Part shown: positions 32,416-40,959 of the stretch, piece after piece
Layout: each line of letters starts with the position of its first letter
Numbering within the stretch: position 1 is the first letter of the stretch
From: an uncultured Anaerotignum sp.
GTDB lineage: Bacteria; Bacillota; Clostridia; Lachnospirales; Anaerotignaceae
NCBI GenBank assembly: GCA_910578425.1
Contig: CAJTQX010000003.1
Coordinates: forward strand, 1 to 64,000
Length of the DNA stretch: 64,000 bases
Reading direction: 5' to 3'
Notes under the pieces: generated by a model
Database searches by the model: none
Told to the model about the DNA's origin: nothing
What the model saw: the letters and a program-made list of their open reading frames with translations, nothing else
Position numbers and translations under genes: made by a program

Positions 32416-34056
32416 TTACTGTTGCAGCGCGTTTAATATGCGCGGCACAAACTGCTTTTTGCGCGAAACCATGCCCGGCAGATAAATCCAGTGCTCCTTT
32501 GCGGGGCCGAACGCGTTTTCAACAACCTCTTTCGCGCCTTCTCCGGCAAACACCAGCTCGGAGGATTCTGTCAGGATATTTGTCAGCAGGAAGAAATAAA
32601 TATCCTTGCCGCCGCTTGCGGTGCTTTCCATGAATGCCGCGATTTTGGGGCGAAGCTGCTGCAATTCTTCTTTATCCATAGAAGAAATCTGTCCCACGCC
32701 AAAATTTATGCCGCTTCCGTTGAATTTCTTGAAATCCTGATAGAAAATTTCTTCCGGCGTTTTATCGGAAAGGCTGCTGCCCGCGCGGAACATTTTTTCC
32801 GCATGGTCCTCTATCTCGATTCCGGCAATTTTCGCCAGTGCTTCCGCCGCCTTTTTATCCTTTTCTGTGCAGGTGGGGGAACGGAACATCAGCGTATCCG
32901 AAAGGATGGCGGAGCAGAGCAGGCCGGCGATCTTCGGTTCGATTTCTACGCCGTTTTCCAGATACAGTCCGTAAACGATGGTTGCGGTGCAGCCGACAGG
33001 CTGGTTGCGGAAATAAACGGGCAGTGTGGTTTCCAGCGTACCAAGGCGGTGATGGTCAATGATTTCCAGAATCTCCGCTTCTTCAATGCCGTCCACAGCC
33101 TGCGATTTTTCATTGTGGTCAACCATGATGATTTTCTTGTTATCCATCTCCAAAAGGGAGCGGCGGGAAAGCATGCCGTAATACCGCCCTTCCGTATCCA
33201 GCACAGGAAAATCCCTGTGGCGTATTTTTGCCAGCGCGCTGCGGATATCGCTGATGAAATCTTCCTGATTGAATGTAATGAGGTTTTCCTTCCGCATGAA
33301 ATAGCCGACAGGCGTGCTCTGGCTGATAAGCCTTGCCGCCATGTATGTATCATGCGGTGTGCTGATAATTTTGCAGTTATTTTCCCGCGCCAGCTTTTGT
33401 ATGGTTTTGGAAATTGGCGCGCCCATGCAGACAACAATGCAGCCCGCGTTCATTTCGATGCCGCAGAGCTGGTTTTCAAAGCGGTTGCCCGTCAGAAGGA
33501 TATCGCCTTCCTCTACAAAGTTTTCCAGAAGATCGGGATTTGCCGCGCCGATGAGAATTTTCCCCTTTGTAATTTCTTCGTCCGGATCGCCAATGATCAT
33601 TTCTGCATCCAGTGTGTCCAGTATGTTTGCGTATTTTGTGCGGGACATTCCCAGTATCCTTGTTTCGTAAATGTCCATATTTGCTGTGGCAATGTCCTTG
33701 ACGGAAATAATGCCCTGCAAACGTCCATCCTCCTGCACAACGGGCATTGTAGCCTCGTTCAGATCACGCATGGTGTTCCAGGCGTTTTTCAGAGAAATAT
33801 CGCGCGTCAGCACAGGTGTGCGTTTGATTGTCACGTCCTTAACCTGTGTCCCGACATGGCTGATAAACTCCGGCGCGTCCACACCGAAGAAATCCAGCAC
33901 ATATTTTGTTTCGTTATTGATTTCGCCCGCGCGCTTTGGCAGGAAGGATGCTTCTTCCGTTTTGTTTTTCAAATCTGCATAGGCTATTGCGGAGCAGATG
34001 GAATCTGTATCCGGATTTTTATGTCCAATGACAAAGACCTGTTTTTCTTTCAGCAT
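32416..34056 (-). CDS. Putative manganese-dependent inorganic pyrophosphatase with CBS and DRTGG domains
   Basis: A 546-residue protein. N-terminal DHH part includes GHKNPDTDS (8-16). A regulatory insert of CBS-like segments (about 70-130 and 245-300) and a DRTGG region lies between, then MVDHNE and IDHHRLG (DHH motif) and the DHHA2 domain to the end. It hydrolyses pyrophosphate; adenine nucleotides bind CBS domains and regulate homologues. Start ATG after AAGGAGAGAGG; an upstream in-frame start adds 10 residues and is not used. Its own promoter lies at 34122-34150. Confidence 0.9.
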   Translation of the reverse strand: MLKEKQVFVIGHKNPDTDSICSAIAYADLKNKTEEASFLPKRAGEINNETKYVLDFFGVDAPEFISHVGTQVKDVTIKRTPVLTRDISLKNAWNTMRDLNEATMPVVQEDGRLQGIISVKDIATANMDIYETRILGMSRTKYANILDTLDAEMIIGDPDEEITKGKILIGAANPDLLENFVEEGDILLTGNRFENQLCGIEMNAGCIVVCMGAPISKTIQKLARENNCKIISTPHDTYMAARLISQSTPVGYFMRKENLITFNQEDFISDIRSALAKIRHRDFPVLDTEGRYYGMLSRRSLLEMDNKKIIMVDHNEKSQAVDGIEEAEILEIIDHHRLGTLETTLPVYFRNQPVGCTATIVYGLYLENGVEIEPKIAGLLCSAILSDTLMFRSPTCTEKDKKAAEALAKIAGIEIEDHAEKMFRAGSSLSDKTPEEIFYQDFKKFNGSGINFGVGQISSMDKEELQQLRPKIAAFMESTASGGKDIYFFLLTNILTESSELVFAGEGAKEVVENAFGPAKEHWIYLPGMVSRKKQFVPRILNALQQ

Positions 34057-34121
34057 ATATCCTCTCTCCTTTATGGGTGATGCCAAAAGCGTCTGGATTT
34101 AGGCAGCCTTTGGTATTCTTT

Positions 34122-34150
34122 ATAATAATATATCGTCCGTTTTCTTGCAA
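34122..34150 (-). promoter_or_regulatory. Promoter of the pyrophosphatase-truA operon
   Basis: Minus strand TTGCAA, 17 bp, TATTAT, followed by AAAG; start point about 60 bases upstream of the coding region. Confidence 0.7.
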
Positions 34151-34271
34151 GTATACCGTTTCCTTTTCGTTTCGTCAACTTGCTGCCGGTAATTTAAGTA
34201 AAATCCGTCATTTTTGCCTGACGAAAAACGCCTAAAAGTGTCTGAATTATCAAAATAAAGCACAAAACAAG

Positions 34272-34277
34272 TATAAT
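34272..34277 (+). promoter_or_regulatory. Possible -10 of the M20 peptidase gene
   Basis: TATAAT in AAGTATAATCAG, 91 bases upstream of the ATG; -35 unclear (TTATCA, 19-bp spacer). AAAGGAGG follows before the start. Confidence 0.35.
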
Positions 34278-34368
34278 CAGTATGACGATATGGTCTGTAT
34301 GATACGGATACATAAATGAAGGCGGACGTTAAACTGCACAAACATATAAAACAAAAGGAGGAATTTTC

Positions 34369-35547
34369 ATGCAGGGCTTTACAGAAAAAATCAATGCGTT
34401 TATCGACAGCAAAAAAGAGGAATTTTTTGCGGCTTACAGGGACATCATCAATCTGGAAAGCTACCACAGCGACCTTGACGCTTTGGCAAAGCTGGCAGAA
34501 CGGCTTAAGGCGGAATTTGAAGCGGAAGGTTTTCAATGCAGGCTGATCCCCGTCGGGCCGAACAACGGCGCGGTGCTCAGCGGTATTCTGGGGGCAGACC
34601 GCCCGGGAAAACCGATTCTGTTCAGCGGGCATATGGATACCGTACATCCTACGGGGAAATTTGGTGAAAACCCCTTCCGTATGGAGGATGGCAGGGTTTA
34701 CGGTCCCGGCGTATTGGATATGAAAGGCGGTATCGTCATTTCGTTGTTTGTCGTGAAGGCTTTGAACGCGCTTGGTTTCGATTCGCACCCCATCAAAATC
34801 CTTTACTGCGGCGATGAGGAAATTCTTCACCAGAACGGAGCGAAAACGTCAGAGGTGCTGATGGAAGAAGCGAAGGGCTGCCTTTGTGCGTTCAATATGG
34901 AAACAGGGCTTTTGGACAACAGCATCTGCGTTGCAAGGAACGGCAAGACAGAGGTTACAGTTTCTGTGGAAGGGGTATCCGCGCACGCCGGCAATGATTT
35001 TGCTTCTGGCCGAAACGCCATTGTGGAAATGATGAAAAAACTGGATATTATCCAGACGTTTACGGATTTGGAGCACAAAATGACCGTCAATATTGGCACA
35101 ATACATGGCGGCACAGCTTCCGGTTCCGTTCCTGCGCACTGCGAAGCGAAGATAGACCTGCGCGCTTCCCGCGTGGCGGATATGGAAATGCTGAAAAAGA
35201 AAATCAAGGAAGTGCTTGCAAAGACATTCATCGAAGGGACGACAACAATGTTCAGCTATACGCAGGAAATGCTGCCGTTTGAAACTACGGAGGATACCAT
35301 GAAGCTGTATCAGTTTGTGCATGATACCGCGCTGAAATATGGCTTCGGCGAGATGCCCTGCATCAGGCTGGGCGGGTCTTCTGACGCGTCTTATCTGACG
35401 ATTGCGGGTATCCCTACCGTCTGCTCCTGCGGCGTGCGCGGGCAGTGGAACCATACTGACAAGGAATATGCTCTTGCAGACAGTATGCTGGAGCGTGCGA
35501 AGCTCTGGGCGAACGTTGTCGCCGAGCTTGGGGAAAAGAAGGCATAA
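34369..35547 (+). CDS. M20-family metallopeptidase
   Basis: A 392-residue cytoplasmic zinc peptidase of the ArgE/DapE/CPG2 group. GHMDTVHP (near 86) and DMKGG (near 119) carry metal ligands, and YCGDEEILHQ carries the catalytic Glu. Residues about 190-300 are the dimerisation domain. Likely substrate: N-acyl or gamma-glutamyl amino acids or short peptides, unproven. AAAGGAGG precedes the ATG. Followed by two tandem repeat copies. Confidence 0.87.
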   Translation: MQGFTEKINAFIDSKKEEFFAAYRDIINLESYHSDLDALAKLAERLKAEFEAEGFQCRLIPVGPNNGAVLSGILGADRPGKPILFSGHMDTVHPTGKFGENPFRMEDGRVYGPGVLDMKGGIVISLFVVKALNALGFDSHPIKILYCGDEEILHQNGAKTSEVLMEEAKGCLCAFNMETGLLDNSICVARNGKTEVTVSVEGVSAHAGNDFASGRNAIVEMMKKLDIIQTFTDLEHKMTVNIGTIHGGTASGSVPAHCEAKIDLRASRVADMEMLKKKIKEVLAKTFIEGTTTMFSYTQEMLPFETTEDTMKLYQFVHDTALKYGFGEMPCIRLGGSSDASYLTIAGIPTVCSCGVRGQWNHTDKEYALADSMLERAKLWANVVAELGEKKA

Positions 35548-35550
35548 AAG

Positions 35551-35647
35551 ACAAAGGATAAAAGACCCTGGGGCTCTGCCCCGGTCCCCGCAGGGGACGT
35601 TGTCCTCTGACCCTTTTTCCGCCGCATTATATGCGGCGGGAGGGGGA
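35551..35647 (-). repeat. Three-hairpin dispersed repeat, copy 6 (reverse), first of a tandem pair
   Basis: GGGGCTCTGCCCC hairpin, GTCCCCGCAGGGGAC segment, CCGCCGCATTATATGCGGCGG hairpin. Copy 7 follows after 26 bases with the same order. Confidence 0.8.
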
Positions 35648-35673
35648 CGATTCCAGTTGTTCCGATGAATAAC

Positions 35674-35768
35674 ACAAAGAATAAAGATTCTGGGGCTCAG
35701 CCCCGGTCCCCGCAGGGGACGATGTCCCCTGACCTTTTTTCCGCCGCATTATATGCGGCGGGAGGGGA
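35674..35768 (-). repeat. Three-hairpin dispersed repeat, copy 7 (reverse)
   Basis: Nearly identical to copy 6 (GGGGCTCAGCCCC; CCGCCGCATTATATGCGGCGG), a recent tandem duplication. Confidence 0.8.
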
Positions 35769-35796
35769 GAGATCTGCCTTGGAGGGGAAAGCAAAA

Positions 35797-35834
35797 AAAG
35801 GTCATGGGGCAATGGTGAAGCCCCATGATCTTTT
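35797..35834. terminator. Bidirectional terminator before the flavin-reductase-like gene
   Basis: A GGTCATGGGGC / GCCCCATGATC stem with A-run on the left and TTTTATAT on the right. Confidence 0.65.
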
Positions 35835-36888
35835 ATATATTCTCCCGTATCCGTTTTGCGAACGCCGCGGCGCGTTCCTGTATCCCTTCCACGTTTTGTA
35901 TGCTCAGCGGGTCATTTGCCGTTTCCACCATAGCGAAGCCCGGCGGCAGACGGAAGGTTTTATTCATACTCAGGGCACTGATGACCTGTTCCGCTACAAT
36001 ATCCCCGCCGCTGTACCCCGAAACCACGACCGCGAACACATTTTTTTCATAAAATGCGGTTTTGCGGAAGAGTGCGGTCAGACGGTTGACAAAGGCGGTA
36101 AGGTTCGCGCTCAGCGCGTCATTGTAATTCGGGCAGAGCAGGACGAGCGCGTCGCACGCCTGTATAGCAGGATAGACCTGTTCTACGATGACCCCGCCAT
36201 AATAACAACTGGATTTTTCGCTGAAATGCATACACATATGATACGGACAGCCGCCGCAGTCCTGTATTGTGCCGTTGCGCAGGGAAATTTCCGTAATTTC
36301 GCAGTCTGCAAGCCCTTCTTTTACCATGCCCCAGAGTGCGACTGTATTCGAGGTCTTGAAATTGCTGGCGTGGAGTACAAGGATATTCGGGCGTTTCTTC
36401 GGCTTAACCTGATAGCTTGTGACACGCTCCAGCATTTCTGCCGCTGCAATATGGTATGCCGAAAGATTATCCGTTTCCAGCTTCATCGCCTGTATGTTGA
36501 AATTCTGCAAAGAAACCGTTCCTTCTACCATCGCGCGCCCCGGGAACGCACAGCCTGCCTGATTGGCGGCAAACATCAGCTCCCGCGAAACTGCCTTTGT
36601 ATACAGCTCACTTTCTCCGTCTACAATGATTCCGCCGACACAGCCTGTCAGCATATCCGGCTGTGTCCGCAGGTTTTTCAGAAACCGGCAGTATTCCAGA
36701 TTGATGCCCGATATGCCAAGCGGTACGGCAAAGAGGACCGTCCCGCCCTGTATGGGTGTGAAATCCTCCGCGTAACGCATGACTGTGCAGTCATATTCGG
36801 CCAGAATGTCCCGCAGTACGCCGTTCAGACGTTCCGTCCGTTTTGCGTCCTCGCAATGGGGATAAATAAGCGTCAGCTTTTTTTTCAT
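35833..36888 (-). CDS. NAD(P)H/flavin oxidoreductase-like protein with two related domains
   Basis: A 351-residue protein. The second half (from about 168) is an NADPH-dependent FMN reductase-type flavodoxin fold: ILVLHASNFKTSNTVALWG, CGGCPYHMCMHFSEKSSC (a Cys pattern common in these enzymes), CPNYNDALSANLTAFVNR. The first 160 residues are a related but diverged domain (LFAVPLGISGINLEYCRF) with GGIIVDGESELYTKAVS. Likely cytoplasmic redox enzyme, substrate unknown. The ATG overlaps the end of the upstream LDH-like gene by four bases. Confidence 0.7.
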   Translation of the reverse strand: MKKKLTLIYPHCEDAKRTERLNGVLRDILAEYDCTVMRYAEDFTPIQGGTVLFAVPLGISGINLEYCRFLKNLRTQPDMLTGCVGGIIVDGESELYTKAVSRELMFAANQAGCAFPGRAMVEGTVSLQNFNIQAMKLETDNLSAYHIAAAEMLERVTSYQVKPKKRPNILVLHASNFKTSNTVALWGMVKEGLADCEITEISLRNGTIQDCGGCPYHMCMHFSEKSSCYYGGVIVEQVYPAIQACDALVLLCPNYNDALSANLTAFVNRLTALFRKTAFYEKNVFAVVVSGYSGGDIVAEQVISALSMNKTFRLPPGFAMVETANDPLSIQNVEGIQERAAAFAKRIRENI

Positions 36889-38060
36889 TGTATCGCCTCC
36901 AGATTTTCCGCTGCCTGTTGGATTCGTGCGAAAAGCGGTTCCGGCAGGGGGAGGGTTTCTGTTTCCAGCCCGAAGGGAGTCGAGCGGTTTTTACAGCCCA
37001 TGTATATGCCGCCGAGGAAATTCGAGCTGTAATGCCATTTGCCGCGCAGGGTCAGAAGGAGGGAGATAGCCGCCGAGGAGATTGCAGGGGCGACATATGG
37101 CTTGAAGCCCAGCTCCCGTGTCCGCAGATTTGCCTCCACAGCAAGCTGTGTCAGTTCCCGCGAAAGGGCGTCATCATACTGTGCGATGCTGTTGGCGATA
37201 ACCAAATCCGCACCATGCGGGCCGTATGCCCTGCCTTCGGTCAGGAAGGAGGCAAAGCGAGCGTCTTTTTTCGCGTAATATGCCGCGCGCGCGTTCATTA
37301 CGCCCAGCCCGTAGCCCTGTATCTGTTCCGGCAGGAGTATGCCGCCTGCCGCCTGCAATGCTGCCCTGCAAAGTGGGTCTACAGGGTCGGAAACAACGGC
37401 AAACAACCCCTGAAAATGGCTTTCCGCCGCTTTTTTCGCAAAGTGGGAGATAATGCCCTTATTGGCTTCATACTGTGCCATGCGTACATCCTGCACGCCG
37501 GAACCAACGGGCGGTATGCCTTTTGACGCGCAGAACACAAACACATCGCAAGCAAAAAGGTTTTCTTCCCGCAGAATTTCAACGGGAGGCAGGGCGTCAT
37601 ATTCCCAGGGGTAGGCGGCCTGGTTCAGCTCACATTCCCAACGCTGGCAGACGGTTTCGTTGACGTCATAAATTCCCAGAGCACTGATGCAGTCCCCGCC
37701 CAGCAGCTTCAGGACGGTCAGAACGGTACTGCCTACATCGCCCAGCGCAAGCAGGTGCACCCGTTTTTTCCGCGGAATTTCCCGTTCCATGCGGGCTTTC
37801 CATTCCGCCAGAGTGCAATATGACGTATTCACGAGCGTGGCTGTCCCCTCGGCAATGTTTTTTTCCAAAAATGCCCGTCCTCCCGCGGGAATCCAATCTG
37901 CACGGATATCCAGAGCATTTTTGTCCAGCCAGCCAATATCCTCCATATCTGCCATCATACCGATGTGCGTCAGGCGGCAAAGTCCCTTTGTCTGCCCTGC
38001 CGGATGGCTGACAGCAAACAACTGCCCGCGTTTCCATTTCACGAATTCCAACACTTTCAC
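36885..38060 (-). CDS. Lactate/malate-dehydrogenase-like NAD-binding protein
   Basis: A 391-residue protein with LALGDVGSTVLTVLKLLGGD (about 104-123), a Rossmann NAD-binding motif preceding a lactate/malate-type fold, and EILREENLFACDVFVFCASKG with the second nucleotide half. The first 95 residues are an extra domain not typical of LDH. Conserved in Clostridia and annotated lactate dehydrogenase, but catalytic residues cannot be verified here. Fully overlaps by four bases with the flavin reductase-like gene; these two probably share a function. Start MKVLEFVKWKRGQLF, with GGAGGTG on the minus strand. Confidence 0.65.
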   Translation of the reverse strand: MKVLEFVKWKRGQLFAVSHPAGQTKGLCRLTHIGMMADMEDIGWLDKNALDIRADWIPAGGRAFLEKNIAEGTATLVNTSYCTLAEWKARMEREIPRKKRVHLLALGDVGSTVLTVLKLLGGDCISALGIYDVNETVCQRWECELNQAAYPWEYDALPPVEILREENLFACDVFVFCASKGIPPVGSGVQDVRMAQYEANKGIISHFAKKAAESHFQGLFAVVSDPVDPLCRAALQAAGGILLPEQIQGYGLGVMNARAAYYAKKDARFASFLTEGRAYGPHGADLVIANSIAQYDDALSRELTQLAVEANLRTRELGFKPYVAPAISSAAISLLLTLRGKWHYSSNFLGGIYMGCKNRSTPFGLETETLPLPEPLFARIQQAAENLEAIQ

Positions 38061-38087
38061 CTCCGCATATCTAAGGTACTGTATATT

Positions 38088-38291
38088 TTATTTCTCAAAC
38101 GGCGTCATAATCCATTTGATACACCCGCCCGCTTTGTTTTCAAATATACGGCAGCCCTCTAAAATATCGTACAGAGGCGCGCGGTGGGTAATCAGACAGT
38201 TGGTATCCGGTTTTCCGCAGCGCACCGGCTCCATGATTTCTGCACCGGCGTTTGCGTCTACGCCGCCTGCCGCTTTCATTGTTTTCTGCAA
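38088..38291 (-). pseudogene. Remnant of a zinc-dependent alcohol dehydrogenase
   Basis: A 67-aa frame whose last 45 residues (CLITHRAPLYDILEGCRIF, GCIKWIMTP) match the C-terminus of medium-chain alcohol/threonine dehydrogenases; the N-terminus MKAAGGVDANAGAE also resembles a fragment of such enzymes (KAxGGVD). The catalytic domain and NAD fold are missing, so it looks like a deletion remnant between two active genes. Not a complete gene. Confidence 0.55.
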
Positions 38292-38302
38292 TGCTTTTCC
38301 TC

Positions 38303-38893
38303 TCAGACTGTTTTTGCGGCTTCTTCCGCCTCTTTTTTTGCCGCGTCAAGCAGCTCTGCCACAGGCACAAGCCCGATATCCAGCCCTTCTGCTGCGATGC
38401 AGTCATAGCGTTCGATGCCGAAAAATTCTGCCATTGCCGCCATATAGCGCGAGCCCATTTCCAGCGGTGTATCCGCATAATAGCCGCCGCGCGTCGTCAG
38501 GTAGACCATATGGTCGGCTTTGCAGAGCCCTTCCAGCCCGCGTTCGCCCGTTTTGAATGTAATCCCTTCCACACAGAGGTTTTCAATGTAAACCTTCAGC
38601 AGTGCGGGAAAGCTCAAATCCCAAAACGGCGCGGCAATGACAATCTTATCCGCCTCTGCAAACTGGCGCGCGTAGCAGAATCTGGGGTGTGAGAAATTCT
38701 TTTCGGCAAGCAGTTCGTCCCTCTGGCGGAAAAAGCCTTCCGTCATATAATTCAGCCCCTCATCCATCAGGACAAGCCTTGTGATGCAATAATCCCCGTT
38801 TTTTTCCAGTTCTTTCAGGAAATGCTCCGCCAGTTCCTTCGTGCGCGAGCCTTCCCGACGGATACAGCAGTCGATGTACAATACGTTTTTCAT
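38303..38893 (-). CDS. FMN-dependent NAD(P)H oxidoreductase (azoreductase-like)
   Basis: A 196-residue flavodoxin-fold protein. VLYIDCCIRREGSRTKELAEHFLKEL is the FMN phosphate loop, APFWDLSFPALLKVYIENLC the conserved cofactor-binding helix, TTRGGYYADTPLEMGSRYM the substrate loop. Family members reduce quinones or azo compounds. Preceded by GGGGGAAAATC; part of the 40.8-35.8 kb minus-strand group. Confidence 0.85.
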   Translation of the reverse strand: MKNVLYIDCCIRREGSRTKELAEHFLKELEKNGDYCITRLVLMDEGLNYMTEGFFRQRDELLAEKNFSHPRFCYARQFAEADKIVIAAPFWDLSFPALLKVYIENLCVEGITFKTGERGLEGLCKADHMVYLTTRGGYYADTPLEMGSRYMAAMAEFFGIERYDCIAAEGLDIGLVPVAELLDAAKKEAEEAAKTV

Positions 38894-38912
38894 GATTTTC
38901 CCCCTTGTCTTT

Positions 38913-39842
38913 TCATCTTATCTTAACAGCCTGCAATTCTCCCAGCGTGCCATTCCGCAGTGCTTCTTCAACCTCTGCTTTCAGCGGGACGGAATCTGAC
39001 GCGCCTTTGCGCCCGATTGCCAGCGCGCTTGCCGCGCTTGCCAGAAGCAGAGCGTTTGGAATGTTATTTTCCTTATATATGGAATACAGGAAATACCCGC
39101 TGAAGGTATCTCCTGCCGCTGTCGTATCTACTGCGTCTGCATGGAAGCAGCCAATGCGGTATTCCTCTGCATTGCGGACGCAGCACGCCCCGCGGCTGCC
39201 CAGCGTCAGCAGTATCCCACAGTTCGGGTATTTTTCCCGCAGGAACGGCAGAATTTCCTCGTCCGTTTCACAGCCGGCAATCTGCCGCCCCTCTACTTCG
39301 TTGACGATCAGCCAGTCCAGCAGTTCCAGAGGATAGCCCAGAACGTCTTTGTTCATAGGGGCGGCGTTCAAAGCAGTCTGCATACCGCGCCTGTGCGCCT
39401 CCTCCATAATATAGCCTACAAGGTTTGTTTCATTCTGCAAAAGCACCAAAACATCTTTTTCTCCGGCAAATGCGTCCAGTGTGCGGTTGATATATTCCTT
39501 TGTCAGCATACGGTTCGTGCCGCCGTAAAGGAGGATACAGTTCTGTCCGCTTTTGTCCACCTGTATGATGGCGTGTCCGTTCGGGGAGTCTGCCTGTTGC
39601 AGAAGGGAAACATCTACGCCGTTTTCCCGCAGCTTTTCTTCCAATATTCCTCCATCCATGCCTATGATGCCCGCGTGGTGCACAGGAATTCCTGCTTTTG
39701 CGGCGGCAATGGACTGATTCAGCCCCTTGCCGCCGCAGTTGATAAACAGCCCAAGCGAAGATATCGTTTCGCCCGGCTGCACGAAATGCTCCACATCATA
39801 GACATAATCCTTATTCAAAGAGCCAAAATTCAGCAGTTTCAT
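38913..39842 (-). CDS. Ribokinase-family (PfkB) carbohydrate kinase
   Basis: A 309-residue PfkB sugar kinase. NCGGKGLNQSIAAAKAG at about 34-50 is the ribokinase signature, and VDTTAAGDTFSGYFLYSI near 245-262 contains the catalytic Asp with ATP-binding loop. Phosphorylates a pentose, hexose or nucleoside sugar; substrate not provable. GGAGGG precedes the ATG. A longer frame extends 26 residues upstream into the transporter gene and is not used. The upstream transporter overlaps this start by four bases. Confidence 0.87.
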   Translation of the reverse strand: MKLLNFGSLNKDYVYDVEHFVQPGETISSLGLFINCGGKGLNQSIAAAKAGIPVHHAGIIGMDGGILEEKLRENGVDVSLLQQADSPNGHAIIQVDKSGQNCILLYGGTNRMLTKEYINRTLDAFAGEKDVLVLLQNETNLVGYIMEEAHRRGMQTALNAAPMNKDVLGYPLELLDWLIVNEVEGRQIAGCETDEEILPFLREKYPNCGILLTLGSRGACCVRNAEEYRIGCFHADAVDTTAAGDTFSGYFLYSIYKENNIPNALLLASAASALAIGRKGASDSVPLKAEVEEALRNGTLGELQAVKIR

Positions 39843-40324
39843 GTTTTTCCCTCCGTTTCTTCGGACAGCGCGCTGCGGATGCGCTCCTGCCGTTCCGCGC
39901 CGCTCTGCCGTTCCTTCCATGCAATGCCTGCCAGGATCAGGAATATCCCCGCGATTTTTGCAAAGCTGAATTCACCGAAAAACACATAGTCCAGCACAAT
40001 GGCGATTCCCAACTGACCCATCAGCACCAGTACGGTAGAGGTCATCGCGCCGCTGTGGCTTGTCCCGATAATGAGGAATATCATTGCAACAAGCCCGCAG
40101 ACGCTGCCCATGTAAAACAACAGGGGCACTTCGCGGATATGCGAGAAATCCAGTTCCGCGCCGTTGCCTGTGATAAATATCAGGCAGAACGCAATTACAG
40201 ATGCTTCGATATAATTCACCAGCGCGCCGCGCGCCGTCCCCAGACATTCTCCCGCTTTTACGTTCACCATTTTGTTGATTGTGTTTAAGAAGCCATTGGC
40301 GACTGCCGTAATATAAAATACCAT
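39839..40324 (-). CDS. DMT-family (YdcZ/DUF606-like) transporter subunit, second of a pair
   Basis: A 161-residue protein with five hydrophobic helices: TAVANGFLNTINKMVN, NYIEASVIAFCLIFI, LLFYMGSVCGLVAMIFLII, SGAMTSTVLVLMGQLGIAIVLDYVFF. This is half the size of an EamA transporter, and a 140-residue relative precedes it. Pairs of such small proteins can form heterodimers. Four-base overlap with the ribokinase suggests uptake of a sugar or nucleoside for phosphorylation. Confidence 0.75.
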   Translation of the reverse strand: MVFYITAVANGFLNTINKMVNVKAGECLGTARGALVNYIEASVIAFCLIFITGNGAELDFSHIREVPLLFYMGSVCGLVAMIFLIIGTSHSGAMTSTVLVLMGQLGIAIVLDYVFFGEFSFAKIAGIFLILAGIAWKERQSGAERQERIRSALSEETEGKT

Positions 40325-40337
40325 TGCTTACGCCTCC

Positions 40338-40760
40338 TTATCCCTGCACGACCAGAAAAATCCCTGCCATTACAAGCGCGTAGCAGGGGAGCTGCTTCAA
40401 ACGGAACGGCTTTTTTTCTGCACCGAACCAGCCGTAATGATCTACCAAAGCGGAGGATATCATCTGCCCGATGACAGAAAGGCTGAGCATTGCCGTCGCG
40501 CCGATGCGCAGTGTGCACCAACTGCTGCTGGCAACCATCGCAACACCCATAAAGCCTACCAGAAATACATACGGCGGCGCGCCCCGAAAGGAAAGGGGCT
40601 TTTTTTCCTTCCCTTTGACATACAGCACCAAAAGCACTGCTGCAATGGCATGTACGAAAAAGCAGATGCCGAAAAGACTGTAATAATTTCCCAACTGGCC
40701 GTTCAGGGATACCATAAGCCCCTGAAAAATGCCTGATAAAATCAAAAATAAAAAATACAC
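40338..40760 (-). CDS. DMT-family (YdcZ/DUF606-like) transporter subunit, first of a pair
   Basis: A 140-residue protein with four to five helices (YFLFLILSGIFQGLMVSLNGQLG; CFFVHAIAAVLLVLYV; LVGFMGVAMVASSSWCTLRIGATAMLSLSVIGQMI; CYALVMAGIFLVVQ). Its last helix is followed 13 bases later by the second subunit. The start is a GTG eight bases after AGGAGG on the minus strand; a longer frame from 40826 lacks a ribosome-binding site. Confidence 0.72.
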   Translation of the reverse strand: MYFLFLILSGIFQGLMVSLNGQLGNYYSLFGICFFVHAIAAVLLVLYVKGKEKKPLSFRGAPPYVFLVGFMGVAMVASSSWCTLRIGATAMLSLSVIGQMISSALVDHYGWFGAEKKPFRLKQLPCYALVMAGIFLVVQG

Positions 40761-40895
40761 GCTGTTTTCCTCCTGATTTTTCTTCTCTGTTTTGGCAATT
40801 TTACCATATGCGGGCCGTTTCTTCAAGCCGCATTCCGCCGCTTCTGGAAAAAGCCCTGTGAAACAGAAAAAAGGCAGGAAGTTTCTGCCGACATA

Positions 40896-40933
40896 ATAAA
40901 AAATCGGGAAAGCTCTGAAAGAACCTTCCCGAT
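40896..40933 (-). terminator. Terminator of the lipoprotein gene
   Basis: Minus strand ATCGGGAAGG / CTTTCCCGAT stem followed by TTTTTT. Confidence 0.75.
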
Positions 40934-40959
40934 AGCCCGCCGTATGTTAAGGCTGATTT

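Noticed and set aside
32491..34080. 529-codon frame on the plus strand
   Set aside because: Antisense to the pyrophosphatase gene, which has intact catalytic motifs.
34120..34830. 236-codon minus-strand frame
   Set aside because: Overlaps the M20 peptidase gene and promoter regions; not protein-like.
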